A stretch of 18,193 nt of DNA from DAOTUL01 sp034437435 (GTDB lineage Bacteria > Chloroflexota > Anaerolineae > Aggregatilineales > Phototrophicaceae), in contig CAYQJO010000072.1 of NCBI GenBank assembly GCA_964417785.1, forward strand, positions 1 to 18,193, in the 5' to 3' direction. Positions 7,621-15,073 of this stretch are shown here, one piece after another. The notes under the pieces are model-generated. The model worked only from the letters and a program-made list of their open reading frames with translations. It did no database searches and was not told where the DNA came from. The translations under genes and the position numbers were made by a program. Numbering within the stretch: position 1 is the first letter of the stretch; each line of letters begins with the position of its first letter.

Positions 7621-7664
7621 CCTATCATTAGTGATAGGTTAATCCTCATCTATCTTGCTCTATC
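7621..7664. repeat. CTATC-containing inverted and direct repeats
   Basis: CCTATCA (7621-7627) and TGATAGG (7632-7638) form a perfect 7-bp stem with a 4-nt loop. CTATC recurs at 7650-7654 and 7660-7664, 10 bp apart. Placed just after a promoter-like TATAAT, this could be an operator; nothing else supports it. Confidence 0.35.
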
Positions 7665-7699
7665 CTGGGGGTAGATCATTTTGTGAATGAGGAGCAGTT

Positions 7700-7936
7700 C
7701 ATGGCGGTTGTTCAAACCGGGCTATTCCAGAGTACGATAACGTATCCATCACTGCCGTATCGGCTTCGGAACCGGCCATCGCCATGCCACAGGCGCGGGA
7801 ACTGGGCTTTTCTGGTTTCATCAGCAAGCCGGTTGATGAAGCATACTTTGTCCAGCAGATCGCCAGCATCATTGACGGTGAGCAAATCTGGCATGATGGC
7901 ATCCTGGGTGGTTACTCCATCGCCAGCAGCGGATAA
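7700..7936 (+). pseudogene. Response-regulator receiver domain, C-terminal fragment
   Basis: Read in the frame ending at TAA 7934-7936, the sequence gives an RAIPEYDNVSITAVSA stretch, then ARELGFSGFISKPVDEAYF and a final helix QQIASIIDGEQIW. This is the second half of a CheY-like receiver: the beta4 strand with its Ser/Ala, and the beta5 Lys-Pro pair (SKP). The first half, with the phosphorylated Asp and the acidic pocket, is missing. The frame is stopped by TGA at 7688 with no start codon of its own. A Shine-Dalgarno-like GAGGAG (7689-7694) and ATG 7701 lie just upstream but in another frame. It is best read as a decayed response-regulator gene. Confidence 0.6.
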
Positions 7937-7999
7937 GTGTCACAAACCGGCTTTCAGGTTAAACTCGGTGTCTGATATACGCAACCGAGGAGACAGGCT

Positions 8000-9835
8000 A
8001 TGTCCTGGCACGAACCGTCACGCGAGTTTTCGCTGGCACCGTTCTGGTTCTGGAATGACGATCTGACCGAAGCCGAAATTATCCGCCAGATGGACGACTT
8101 TCAGGCGCATGGCGTCCATGCGTTTGTCCTGCATCCCCGTGTAGGTCTGCCGCGTCGTCTGGGTTGGATGAGCCGCCCGCTGCTGGACATGATGCGCTTT
8201 GTGGTTGATGAGGCGGCTCGCCGGGGGATGTGGCTGATCCTTTACGACGAGGGCATGTATCCCAGCGGGTCATCATCCGGTCAGGTTGTCGCGGAGAACC
8301 CGGCCTATCAGGTGCGGGCGATGGTGCCGGTGGTGCTGGCCGACGATCAGACCGTACCTGATCTCGAACCAGGGCAGACATTGGTGGCAATCGCCAGCTA
8401 CAACGACCAGCGGATCGCCATCGTTGACCGGCCTTATTATGGTGTGATCCGCGGCCTGCACTACACGGAAGACGACCCGCCGCGCCAGCCCGATTACGGC
8501 GACCCGCCGGAGGATTTGCCGCTGGCGGCTGATCTGCTGAATCCCGATGCTGTCGCTGCTTTTGTCCGTCTGGTCTATGACCGCTTCTATCAGGAATTTG
8601 GCGACCATTTCGGCACGACCATTCCGGCCATCTTTACCGATGAGCCGATGCTGCTGGGTCGTCCATTGGAACGCGGTGGTGAACCCGGCACCACCGGCAT
8701 CATGGACCATATCAACGCTTATCTGGGTTACGATTTCCGGCCCCATCTACCGGCTTTGTGGTATGACGATGTAGCCGACGCTGCTCGCTACCGCCGTGAT
8801 TTTGAACGCGCCATCTACGCCCGCCTGGAACAGACCTACTATCGTCAGCTTTCCGATTGGTGCGCGGCCCATAACATCGCCCTGACCGGCCATCCGCATG
8901 AACCGGACGCTATCGGCCAGGAGCGCTACTTCCAGTGGCCGGGGCAGGACATCGTATGGCGCTACATCGAACCGGACAAACCGACCGCGCTGGAAGGTTC
9001 GCAGTCCACCAACGCCAAATGTGCCTCATCCGCCATGATCCACCTGGGACAGCGACGCAATATCAACGAATACTGCGGCGCTTACGGCCACGACTTCACG
9101 TTCGAGGAGATGAAATGGCTCACGCACTGGCTCATTGTGCGTGGCTGCAATCTTCTGATCCCGCACGCCTTTTACTACTCGACTCGCGGTCCGCGCATTG
9201 ACGAGCGCCCGCCGGATGTCGGTCCCAACGCCCCCTGGTGGGACGATTTCAAACCTTATGCCGATGCCAGCGCCCGTATGTGCTGGCTCAACACCGACAG
9301 CCAGCATGTCTGCCATGTGGCGATTCTCGGTGAACACGACCATCTGCCCTGGCGAGCCGCCAAGACGCTTTTCCAGAATCAGGTGGATTTCAACTACCTG
9401 GAGGTCCACCATCTGTTCAATGACGCTCAAATCGGCCCCGATGGTGTGTCGCTGGCCGGTATGCACTACGATGTGCTGGTGATTGATGACGATCTCGCCA
9501 CACCCGATCTGACTGTCCTGGGTGACCGTTTGCTGCGCTGGGACGATTTCTCCACCGACGCTGAACGACTCAGCCTCATTGACGCGCTGGTGGTTCGCGA
9601 TGTCACGGTCAGACCGGCGGCACCAGGGTTGCGCGTGCGCCATGTGGTCAAAGATGGCACCCATTACTACCTGCTGTTTAATGAGGGGTCGGATGACTTC
9701 ACCGGCGAGGTGCGTTTCGCGGCTGACGGTAAGCGTCATCTGCTCGATCCCATGTATCCCGATGAACAAACAGCAATGCCCGACAGCGATTTATCACTGC
9801 CGGGCTATGCCTTCCGGGTGGTTGCAGTCGGTTAG
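8000..9835 (+). CDS. GH106-like glycoside hydrolase (predicted alpha-L-rhamnosidase-type TIM barrel)
   Basis: The 611-aa protein opens with FSLAPFWFWNDDLTEAEIIR, the barrel entry seen in GH106 and related rhamnosidase-like families. Next come DFQAHGVHAFVLHPR and YDEGMYPSG (82-90), the latter matching the family Y-D-E-x-x-x-P-S-G motif. FTDEP (212-216) carries a likely catalytic or metal-binding acid, and TGHPHEPD and NEYCGAYGHD follow. A small beta-rich domain ends the protein. There is no signal peptide, so it should act in the cytosol on imported oligosaccharides. GAGGAG (7987-7992) fits ATG 8000. GH106 proteins are usually ~1000 aa, so this is a short relative lacking the accessory beta domains. 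Substrate unproven; the gene stands alone, with no transporter or sugar-kinase neighbours. Confidence 0.7.
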   Translation: MSWHEPSREFSLAPFWFWNDDLTEAEIIRQMDDFQAHGVHAFVLHPRVGLPRRLGWMSRPLLDMMRFVVDEAARRGMWLILYDEGMYPSGSSSGQVVAENPAYQVRAMVPVVLADDQTVPDLEPGQTLVAIASYNDQRIAIVDRPYYGVIRGLHYTEDDPPRQPDYGDPPEDLPLAADLLNPDAVAAFVRLVYDRFYQEFGDHFGTTIPAIFTDEPMLLGRPLERGGEPGTTGIMDHINAYLGYDFRPHLPALWYDDVADAARYRRDFERAIYARLEQTYYRQLSDWCAAHNIALTGHPHEPDAIGQERYFQWPGQDIVWRYIEPDKPTALEGSQSTNAKCASSAMIHLGQRRNINEYCGAYGHDFTFEEMKWLTHWLIVRGCNLLIPHAFYYSTRGPRIDERPPDVGPNAPWWDDFKPYADASARMCWLNTDSQHVCHVAILGEHDHLPWRAAKTLFQNQVDFNYLEVHHLFNDAQIGPDGVSLAGMHYDVLVIDDDLATPDLTVLGDRLLRWDDFSTDAERLSLIDALVVRDVTVRPAAPGLRVRHVVKDGTHYYLLFNEGSDDFTGEVRFAADGKRHLLDPMYPDEQTAMPDSDLSLPGYAFRVVAVG

Positions 9836-10020
9836 CAGGTGATTTTGTTCAGTTGCCACATACCGTCAGCGGTGGTAGCCATCTCGATCTCGGCAAGGTC
9901 GATGCTGTCGAAGGTATCCGGTCCGGAAGGATACAGGCCACTCGCCGTCAGGTAAACAATCTGGCTGGACGGGTCCGGCCTCATCGCCACCTCGACCCAG
10001 TCCGGTAGGCTCTGAGCGTG
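9832..10020 (-). pseudogene. Minus-strand coding fragment, 3' end of an unknown gene
   Basis: Reading leftward from ~10020, the minus strand encodes ~60 residues including LPDWVEVAMRPDPSSQIVYL and ending MWQLNKITC before TAA (9832-9834). Codon choice resembles real genes here. The frame has no good start: an ATG exists at 9984 but the coding look begins further upstream, and a stop (TAA) follows just beyond 10020, where the structured remnant begins. The tail resembles C-terminal ends of secreted proteins, but I recognise no family. It ends within the stop codon of the GH gene on the other strand. Best reading: the 3' remnant of a gene cut by an insertion or deletion. Confidence 0.4.
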
Positions 10021-10225
10021 AAATCTCGCGAGTTGTTAGTCGCTGTAACCGACTGCTAAAAGGGCAGAGGCAGCACGAAACGGGTGCAAGAAGTCAGAAG
10101 TATCGTATCCCGGCGTGCTACGGCACAATGAGTCATGCGTAGTCCCTTTGGCACGGGGGAAATGGCTCACTCCGGCGAGAACCGCTTGCGGCTTCTAAAG
10201 CCGCTCGACTTTAGGCTTTTCCAGA
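10021..10225 (+). mobile_element. IS200/IS605-type end (TnpB-associated RNA-like) remnant
   Basis: No open frame, but the stretch is densely folded. AGTCG/CGACT is near 10038-10054; GAGTCA (10130-10135) pairs with TGGCTC (10163-10168) around CCC/GGG; CCGC-TT-GCGG leads into GCGGCTT (10188-10194) paired with AAGCCGC (10198-10204). CTAAAG (10195-10200) can alternatively pair with CTTTAG (10209-10214), and AAAGCC with GGCTTT. The arrangement CCCTTTGGCACGG, then GAGAACCGCTTGCGG, then a TAAAGCCGCT hairpin resembles the 3' end of IS200/IS605 tnpB loci from memory of such elements. No tnpA or tnpB is present, so it would be a deletion derivative or a non-autonomous palindromic end. Confidence 0.35.
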
Positions 10226-10257
10226 AAAATACATAGCCCAGTGATCTACATTTCTGC

Positions 10258-10321
10258 GGACGGCATTATTGCCGTCCCTACAAATTGCTTGTGACCCGTA
10301 GGGACGCCATTTTTGGCGTCC
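10258..10321. repeat. Paired-hairpin intergenic element, copy 2
   Basis: Two 20-nt hairpins lie 44 bp apart centre to centre: GGACGGCA-TTAT-TGCCGTCC (10258-10277) and GGACGCCA-TTTT-TGGCGTCC (10302-10321), each an 8-bp stem with a 4-nt loop. Between them CCCTAC (10276-10281) and GTAGGG (10298-10303) are complementary across a 16-nt loop and overlap the inner hairpin ends by 2 nt. The plan matches copy 1 at 7464 although the stem sequences differ, so stems vary while pairing is kept. Confidence 0.75.
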
Positions 10322-10335
10322 GGGGTTCAAGAATT

Positions 10336-10374
10336 GTATCTATTTCGACAATGTCACATTGTCGAAATAGATAC
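10336..10374. repeat. Perfect 18-bp inverted repeat
   Basis: GTATCTATTTCGACAATG (10336-10353) is followed by a 3-nt loop and its exact reverse complement (10357-10374). It starts 14 nt after paired-hairpin copy 2. Neither strand has a T-run after the stem, so it does not look like a standard terminator; an MFS gene ends 116 nt to the right on the minus strand and could still read toward it. Possible roles are a transposon tip, a recombinase or regulator site, or a transcript-stabilising hairpin. Confidence 0.7.
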
Positions 10375-10489
10375 CAAGAATTTCATCCACCACGCTATCC
10401 TGTGGTTGTACCGATTTTTCGCGTCCGCCGTGAGAATAGCTATTTTCTTGGAAACGCCTTAGTCGGTGCGCATTGACCTTTAGGAGTCA

Positions 10490-11671
10490 TCACCGGAGGT
10501 CCCTGCGCTTCATCTTCGCCACCGAAACTTCGTGGAAGTTCAGCAGTTCGTGCAGCACAAACATGGTCGTCGTCAGCACGATCAAGAACAACCCGATAAC
10601 CTCCAACGCGATCCACTCCGCCAGCACACCGGCCAGCGATGGGAAGAACGCGATCCCGAACCCAGCTCCCGTGTTCTGGTACCCGATGACGTTCGGTGCG
10701 GAATCGACTCCTACCCGGCGTGGTGTGTCGCCCATCACCGTTGGTGCAATTGGGGCCATCCCAAAGCCGATAATCGCCAGCCCGACGAAATTGAGTGTCG
10801 GGGCCGGATTCAACCAGATCAGCGACGCCCCGGTGATGGCGAAGAACATACTCACCCGCAGAAATAGATTGTGGTTTATGCGGTCGATGATCGTCCCGGT
10901 AATAAACCGGCCCGCTGTGAAGCTCAACCAGTACAGACTGATCCACGACGCCACCATGCGTGCATTATAACCGCGTCCATCCACAAACAGACTGTTGGAA
11001 AGCTGTCCTGTCGTTGTTTCGATCCCTGCCGACAAAAACATGACCACGATCCCCAGCCAGATCACCGGCGACATGATTTTCGTCTCAACCGGCTGGACCG
11101 TGCTGCTCGGCACCGATGTCGGCAGTTGCCACCGTGGCAGGCTGTATAGAAACAGCCCGCTCAACCCCATCATCATGGCTGCCATCACACCGTAACCGGC
11201 TCGCCACGAGAGGTCCAGGTCCAGTGCCACCACCGTGATCAGAATCGGCCCGATGGTGGCCCCCAGGCCGAAACTCGCGTGCAGCCAGTTCATCCGGCTC
11301 GACGCATAATTCGACGCCACGAAGATGTTCAGTCCGTTGATGAGCGCCGAGTTACCCACACCCATCACCATTCCGGCGATCACCAGCAGGCCCCAGGAGG
11401 GTGTCAGCATAAATCCCACCATACCCGCCATCGCCAGCAGGCTGCCCGTCAGCAGAAACCGCCCGACTCCCATCCACTTGATGAGCCGGCCAGCGTAGAA
11501 ACTTACCACCAATCGCAGAATTGCCGGAAACATCAGCAGGATGCCCAGCGCACTCAGCGGCAGGCCAAAGTCGTCCTGGATATACAACCAGGCGACATTC
11601 AACGCACCACCCGATATTGCCACGCAGATAAAACCATAATAGGCGACGAAAATAAAGGATTTGACAGTCAT
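10490..11671 (-). CDS. Major facilitator superfamily transporter
   Basis: A 393-aa membrane protein with twelve hydrophobic segments in two halves, joined by a polar central loop around LPRWQLPTSVPSSTVQP. The loop after TM2 (YAGRLIKWMGVGRF) is the MFS motif A position, in a modified form. GFGMAPIAPTVMGD in the C-terminal half resembles sugar/FucP-like and uncharacterised MFS members. The start at 11671 is preceded on the minus strand by an AGGGG Shine-Dalgarno. It is divergent from the iron operon with a 215-bp shared intergenic region. Substrate cannot be told from the sequence. Confidence 0.88.
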   Translation of the reverse strand: MTVKSFIFVAYYGFICVAISGGALNVAWLYIQDDFGLPLSALGILLMFPAILRLVVSFYAGRLIKWMGVGRFLLTGSLLAMAGMVGFMLTPSWGLLVIAGMVMGVGNSALINGLNIFVASNYASSRMNWLHASFGLGATIGPILITVVALDLDLSWRAGYGVMAAMMMGLSGLFLYSLPRWQLPTSVPSSTVQPVETKIMSPVIWLGIVVMFLSAGIETTTGQLSNSLFVDGRGYNARMVASWISLYWLSFTAGRFITGTIIDRINHNLFLRVSMFFAITGASLIWLNPAPTLNFVGLAIIGFGMAPIAPTVMGDTPRRVGVDSAPNVIGYQNTGAGFGIAFFPSLAGVLAEWIALEVIGLFLIVLTTTMFVLHELLNFHEVSVAKMKRRDLR

Positions 11672-11784
11672 GAAACCCCTGTGAACCCTTGAAATAAAAT
11701 GATTTTAACCCCTGTTGATCTTTTTTTATCTACCATTTATGTCTGATTCTCCGCTTGCGTTAAACATATTTTCTCAGTAAGTAA

Positions 11785-11821
11785 AGTGACATCAGGCACA
11801 TAATCCGTGATATTTGTCACT
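11785..11821. promoter_or_regulatory. Interrupted palindrome between the MFS gene and the feo operon
   Basis: AGTGACA (11785-11791) and TGTCACT (11815-11821) form the outer arms; 5 nt inward on each side, CAC and GTG form an inner pair around a 7-nt centre. The symmetric spacing suggests a dyad rather than chance. It lies 66 nt before the fur-feoA start and is a candidate operator for the divergent promoters. It does not match the classical GATAAT-type Fur box. Confidence 0.4.
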
Positions 11822-11886
11822 GTCTGCCCCCTTTCGTGCCGGACTAAACTTGTTGTTGTAAGTGATTTGCAATAAGCGGTGTAGGC

Positions 11887-12549
11887 ATGACTTTTCAAGA
11901 ACGGGCCAAAGCAGCAATACGAGACAGCGGCGGGCGCATTACCACACAGCGCGAACTTCTGCTTGATCTGCTGGCGCAAAGCGACGACGAAATCGACGCC
12001 GAGACGCTCCACGAGCGTGCCTGCCAGCACGATCCCAACATCAGCCTGCCCACCGTCTACCGCACGCTGCATACGCTGGAAGAAGCCGAGATTGTGGCTT
12101 CACATTATATGTCCAGCGACCATGAACGCAAAGTTTACCGCGTGCAGCAGGATACTGATAGCTGCCATTTCACCTGCCGCCGCTGTGGTCGGGTGATCGC
12201 GGTCCAGACCGGGCTGCTTGGTCAACTTAGACGTGAATTAAGCACCCAATTGGATGCAGAAGTATCGACTTTTTGTATATGCGCCGGTGGTCTGTGTGCA
12301 GACTGCCGCGAGGAGGAATTAAGAATGACCCTGGATCAACTGGAAAACGGACAACCGGCGACAGTCCGCAAAATTGCCGGGCAGGGAGCGGTGCGCCGCC
12401 GTCTGATGGATATGGGTCTGATCAAAGGCGTCAGTATCGAAATGGTCAAGGCTGCACCGATGGGTGATCCAGTGGAATATCTCGTGCGCGGCTACCATCT
12501 CTCGCTGCGCAAGTCGGAAGCGGAACTGGTGGAGATCGATCTATGTTAG
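11887..12549 (+). CDS. Fur-family regulator fused in frame to a FeoA domain
   Basis: Residues 1-146 form a Fur-family repressor. GGRITTQRELLLDLLAQ opens it, the recognition helix SLPTVYRTLHTLEEAEIV is at 53-70, and a dimerisation domain follows with structural zinc cysteines in CRRC (97-100) and CADC (137-140). The usual multi-His cluster is reduced to SCH at 92-94. Residues 147-220 are a complete FeoA SH3-like domain (RRRLMDMGLIKGVSIEMV). Only ~6 residues link the two and no stop lies between. A strong Shine-Dalgarno AGGAGG (12311-12316) and ATG 12325 sit exactly at the joint, so a separate FeoA could also be made. First gene of the feo operon, overlapping the next gene by 7 nt. Probable role: metal-responsive control of iron uptake. 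Confidence 0.85.
   Translation: MTFQERAKAAIRDSGGRITTQRELLLDLLAQSDDEIDAETLHERACQHDPNISLPTVYRTLHTLEEAEIVASHYMSSDHERKVYRVQQDTDSCHFTCRRCGRVIAVQTGLLGQLRRELSTQLDAEVSTFCICAGGLCADCREEELRMTLDQLENGQPATVRKIAGQGAVRRRLMDMGLIKGVSIEMVKAAPMGDPVEYLVRGYHLSLRKSEAELVEIDLC
12311..12327 (+). promoter_or_regulatory. Internal Shine-Dalgarno and ATG at the Fur/FeoA joint
   Basis: AGGAGG (12311-12316) is followed 8 nt later by ATG 12325-12327, in frame, at the first residue of the FeoA domain. This is as good as any start site in the operon and would yield a free 74-residue FeoA. Confidence 0.6.
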
Positions 12550-12827
12550 CCATGATCAATAACCATGAACCTGTGCAGCCCGTCAATACATATCCGCTGA
12601 CCTTTGCGGCACGCGGTGAAATGGTCGTACTTACAGAAATCCGTGCCGGTGACCGTCTGCGAAAGCGGCTGGGGGAAATGGGTCTCAGCATCGGGATGCA
12701 GGTGCGGATCGTGCAGGGGGATTTGAACGGTCCGGTCATTCTGGCGGTCAAGAACGATAGTCGCCTCGCACTCGGACGTGGTATGGCACAGAAAATAATG
12801 GTAAGACACCTTGAGGGGGATGTATAA
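12543..12827 (+). CDS. feoA: FeoA-type SH3-like ferrous iron transport accessory protein (second FeoA)
   Basis: A 94-aa protein with the FeoA core: EIRAGDRLRKRLGEMGLSIG (32-51) followed by strands MQVRIVQ, PVILAVKND and the Arg-Leu-Ala-Leu-Gly-Arg end. FeoA binds the FeoB membrane pore region or its G domain and modulates transport. It has a ~20-residue N-terminal extension before the domain. The start overlaps the upstream stop (ATG 12543, TAG 12547-12549), so translation is coupled. This is the second FeoA domain of the operon; paired FeoA genes occur in several feo operons. Confidence 0.88.
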   Translation: MLAMINNHEPVQPVNTYPLTFAARGEMVVLTEIRAGDRLRKRLGEMGLSIGMQVRIVQGDLNGPVILAVKNDSRLALGRGMAQKIMVRHLEGDV

Positions 12828-12828
12828 A

Positions 12829-15069
12829 ATGGCAGCTCAGGCAACGAAGATTGCGCTGGCGGGCAATCCGAACGTTGGCAAAAGCACGATCTTTAACGCG
12901 CTGACCGGCTCCCGGCAGCATGTGGGCAACTGGCCGGGCAAAACCGTCGAGAAGAAAGAAGGGCGTTTGCGCCTCGAAGGGCAGGATGTGATCGTTGTCG
13001 ATTTGCCCGGCACCTACAGCCTGACAGCCTACTCCATCGAAGAGATCATCTCGCGGGATTTCATCATCAACGAGCATCCGGGAGCGGTGGTCGCCGTCGT
13101 GGATGCGGCCAACCTGGAGCGCAATCTCTACCTGGTGACGCAGCTCCTCGAATTGGAAGTGCCAGTCATCCTGGCTCTGAACATGAGCGACATCGCACGC
13201 GGACGCGGCTTGACCATCGACGCGGCGAAGCTCTCAACCCGGATGAACGGCGTACCGGTGATCGAGACAGTCGGCAACAGTGGCATAGGTGTCGATGCCC
13301 TGAAAGAGGCTATCCAGCAGGTTGCACGCCCCAATGAGAGTATCCCGGTCTCAATTGGCTACGACAATACACTCGAAGTGGAAATCGCGTCACTCGCCGA
13401 AGCGATCAGCAGCTTCCCTGAACTGGCGCAGCAGTATCGCCCGCGCTGGCTGGCGATCAAGCTCCTGGAAGCCGACAGCGACATCACCGAACGATTGGTC
13501 GCGTATTCTACACTGATTGAAAGCGCCGACGCTGCTGCTGAACGCATTGAGAATACCACTGGCGAAGATGCCGAGACACTCATCACTGATGGGCGCTACA
13601 CCTTCATCAGCACAATCATCAACGGCGCTTTGACACGTCCGCACGAAATGGTTGAAACAACTTCGGACAAAATCGACCGGGTGCTGACCCACCGGCTCTA
13701 CGGTGTACCGATCTTCCTGCTGCTGATGTGGGTGGTCTTCCAGATCACGGCTAACGTCAGCGCTCCCTTCCTGGATTGGATTGATGGCGTGATCGGCGGA
13801 CCAATCACGACCTGGGCGCTTTCAATTCTCGGCGGGGTTGGATTGGGTGGAACCTGGTTTGAAGCTCTGATAGTCGATGGGGTCATTGCTGGTGTCGGTG
13901 GCGTGTTGGTCTTCGTACCGGTGTTGATGTCACTCTATCTGGCAATTGGTGTGCTGGAAGACAGCGGCTACATGGCCCGCGCTGCTTTCGTCATGGACCG
14001 TGTGATGCGGGCGATGGGTCTGCATGGCAAGAGCTTCCTGCCCATGCTCGTCGGTTTCGGCTGCACCGTCCCCGCGGTTTATGCCACCCGCACCCTGGAA
14101 AATGAGGACGACCGCAAACTCACCGGCTTTCTGGTTACTTTCATGAGTTGCGGCGCAAGGTTGCCTGTCTATGTCGTCATCGGTGCGGCCTTCTTCGGAG
14201 CCAGTTCCGGCAACCTGATCTTCGGCATGTACCTGCTCGGCATCGCGGTCGCGCTCCTCACTGGCTGGGCGCTCAAGCGCACTGTCTACCGGGACAAGCC
14301 GCCGCAGCCCTTCGTGATGGAACTACCACCCTATCGCACACCCCGTCTACGTGACGTGTGGCGGCAGACCTGGGAGCGTACCAGCAGCTTCGTCCGTAAG
14401 GCCGGAACGATCATCCTGGCGACGTCCATTGTGATCTGGCTGTTGATGGCAATGCCCGTCGGCGGCGACGGTAGTTTCAATGATGTCGCGCCCGAAGACA
14501 GCGTGTTTGGCACGGTTTCTGAGGCCGCCTCACCCATATTTGCCCCAGCAGGCTTTGGGGATTGGCAGGCATCCGGCTCGCTGATTACCGGCTTTATTGC
14601 CAAAGAGGTCGTTGTCGGCACCATGAGCCAGATCTATGTCGGTGAGGGCGGAGCCGAAGAAGAAGCCGAACCCACACCGACCGTCTTTGACGATTTGCGC
14701 TTCATCGGCACATCATTTGCGGAAGCCACTGTGCTGACGGTGCAGGAAGTCGTCAACATTGTTCCGCGCACGGTGAACATCATCCCCGGCATCAGCCTGC
14801 CGGAGGCGGATTTCCTGGGTGCAGCGGGTGAAGAAGAGGATACAACTGAACTTGAATCGGCACTGACACAGGTCTTTACCCCGCTGGCAGCCGTCGCTTT
14901 CACCGTGTTTGTCCTGCTCTACACACCCTGTATGGTCACAGTTGCAGCCATGCGCCAGGAGTTCGGAACACGCTTTATGCTCTACCAGGTCGCCTACACC
15001 TTCGCAATTGCCTGGCTGGCAGCGGTGATCGTCTTCCAGGGCGGCACGCTGCTCGGACTGGGAGGCTAA
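12829..15069 (+). CDS. feoB: FeoB ferrous iron transporter (GTPase permease)
   Basis: A 746-aa inner-membrane Fe2+ transporter. The N-terminal G domain shows G1 GNPNVGKST (12-20), G3 DLPG (58-61) and G4 NMSD (118-121). A helical GDI region follows, then the membrane part with both Gate motifs: VLVFVPVLMSLYLAIGVLED, GFGC (409-412), MSCGARLP with Cys441, and LLYTPC with Cys701. The conserved cysteines line the proposed pore. ATG 12829 is chosen because AGGGGG (12814-12819) fits it and it starts 1 nt after the FeoA stop; TTG 12811 and ATG 12820 are alternatives. Acidic inserts (GAEEEAEPTP and GEEEDTTE) occur in the last third. It lies in an operon with two FeoA domains and a FeoC-like gene. Confidence 0.95.
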   Translation: MAAQATKIALAGNPNVGKSTIFNALTGSRQHVGNWPGKTVEKKEGRLRLEGQDVIVVDLPGTYSLTAYSIEEIISRDFIINEHPGAVVAVVDAANLERNLYLVTQLLELEVPVILALNMSDIARGRGLTIDAAKLSTRMNGVPVIETVGNSGIGVDALKEAIQQVARPNESIPVSIGYDNTLEVEIASLAEAISSFPELAQQYRPRWLAIKLLEADSDITERLVAYSTLIESADAAAERIENTTGEDAETLITDGRYTFISTIINGALTRPHEMVETTSDKIDRVLTHRLYGVPIFLLLMWVVFQITANVSAPFLDWIDGVIGGPITTWALSILGGVGLGGTWFEALIVDGVIAGVGGVLVFVPVLMSLYLAIGVLEDSGYMARAAFVMDRVMRAMGLHGKSFLPMLVGFGCTVPAVYATRTLENEDDRKLTGFLVTFMSCGARLPVYVVIGAAFFGASSGNLIFGMYLLGIAVALLTGWALKRTVYRDKPPQPFVMELPPYRTPRLRDVWRQTWERTSSFVRKAGTIILATSIVIWLLMAMPVGGDGSFNDVAPEDSVFGTVSEAASPIFAPAGFGDWQASGSLITGFIAKEVVVGTMSQIYVGEGGAEEEAEPTPTVFDDLRFIGTSFAEATVLTVQEVVNIVPRTVNIIPGISLPEADFLGAAGEEEDTTELESALTQVFTPLAAVAFTVFVLLYTPCMVTVAAMRQEFGTRFMLYQVAYTFAIAWLAAVIVFQGGTLLGLGG

Positions 15070-15073
15070 GCAC

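Noticed and set aside
7683..8066. Plus-strand frame of 127 codons crossing into the GH gene start
   Set aside because: It overlaps the GH start, its translation shows no fold, and the other frame contains the recognisable receiver fragment.
9026..9769. Long minus-strand open frame (~247 codons) opposite the GH gene
   Set aside because: Its composition is the complement of a well-supported gene with clear family motifs; the protein has no recognisable domain and no RBS.
11279..11692. Plus-strand frame of 137 codons opposite the MFS gene
   Set aside because: His/Gln-rich shadow of the membrane protein on the minus strand.
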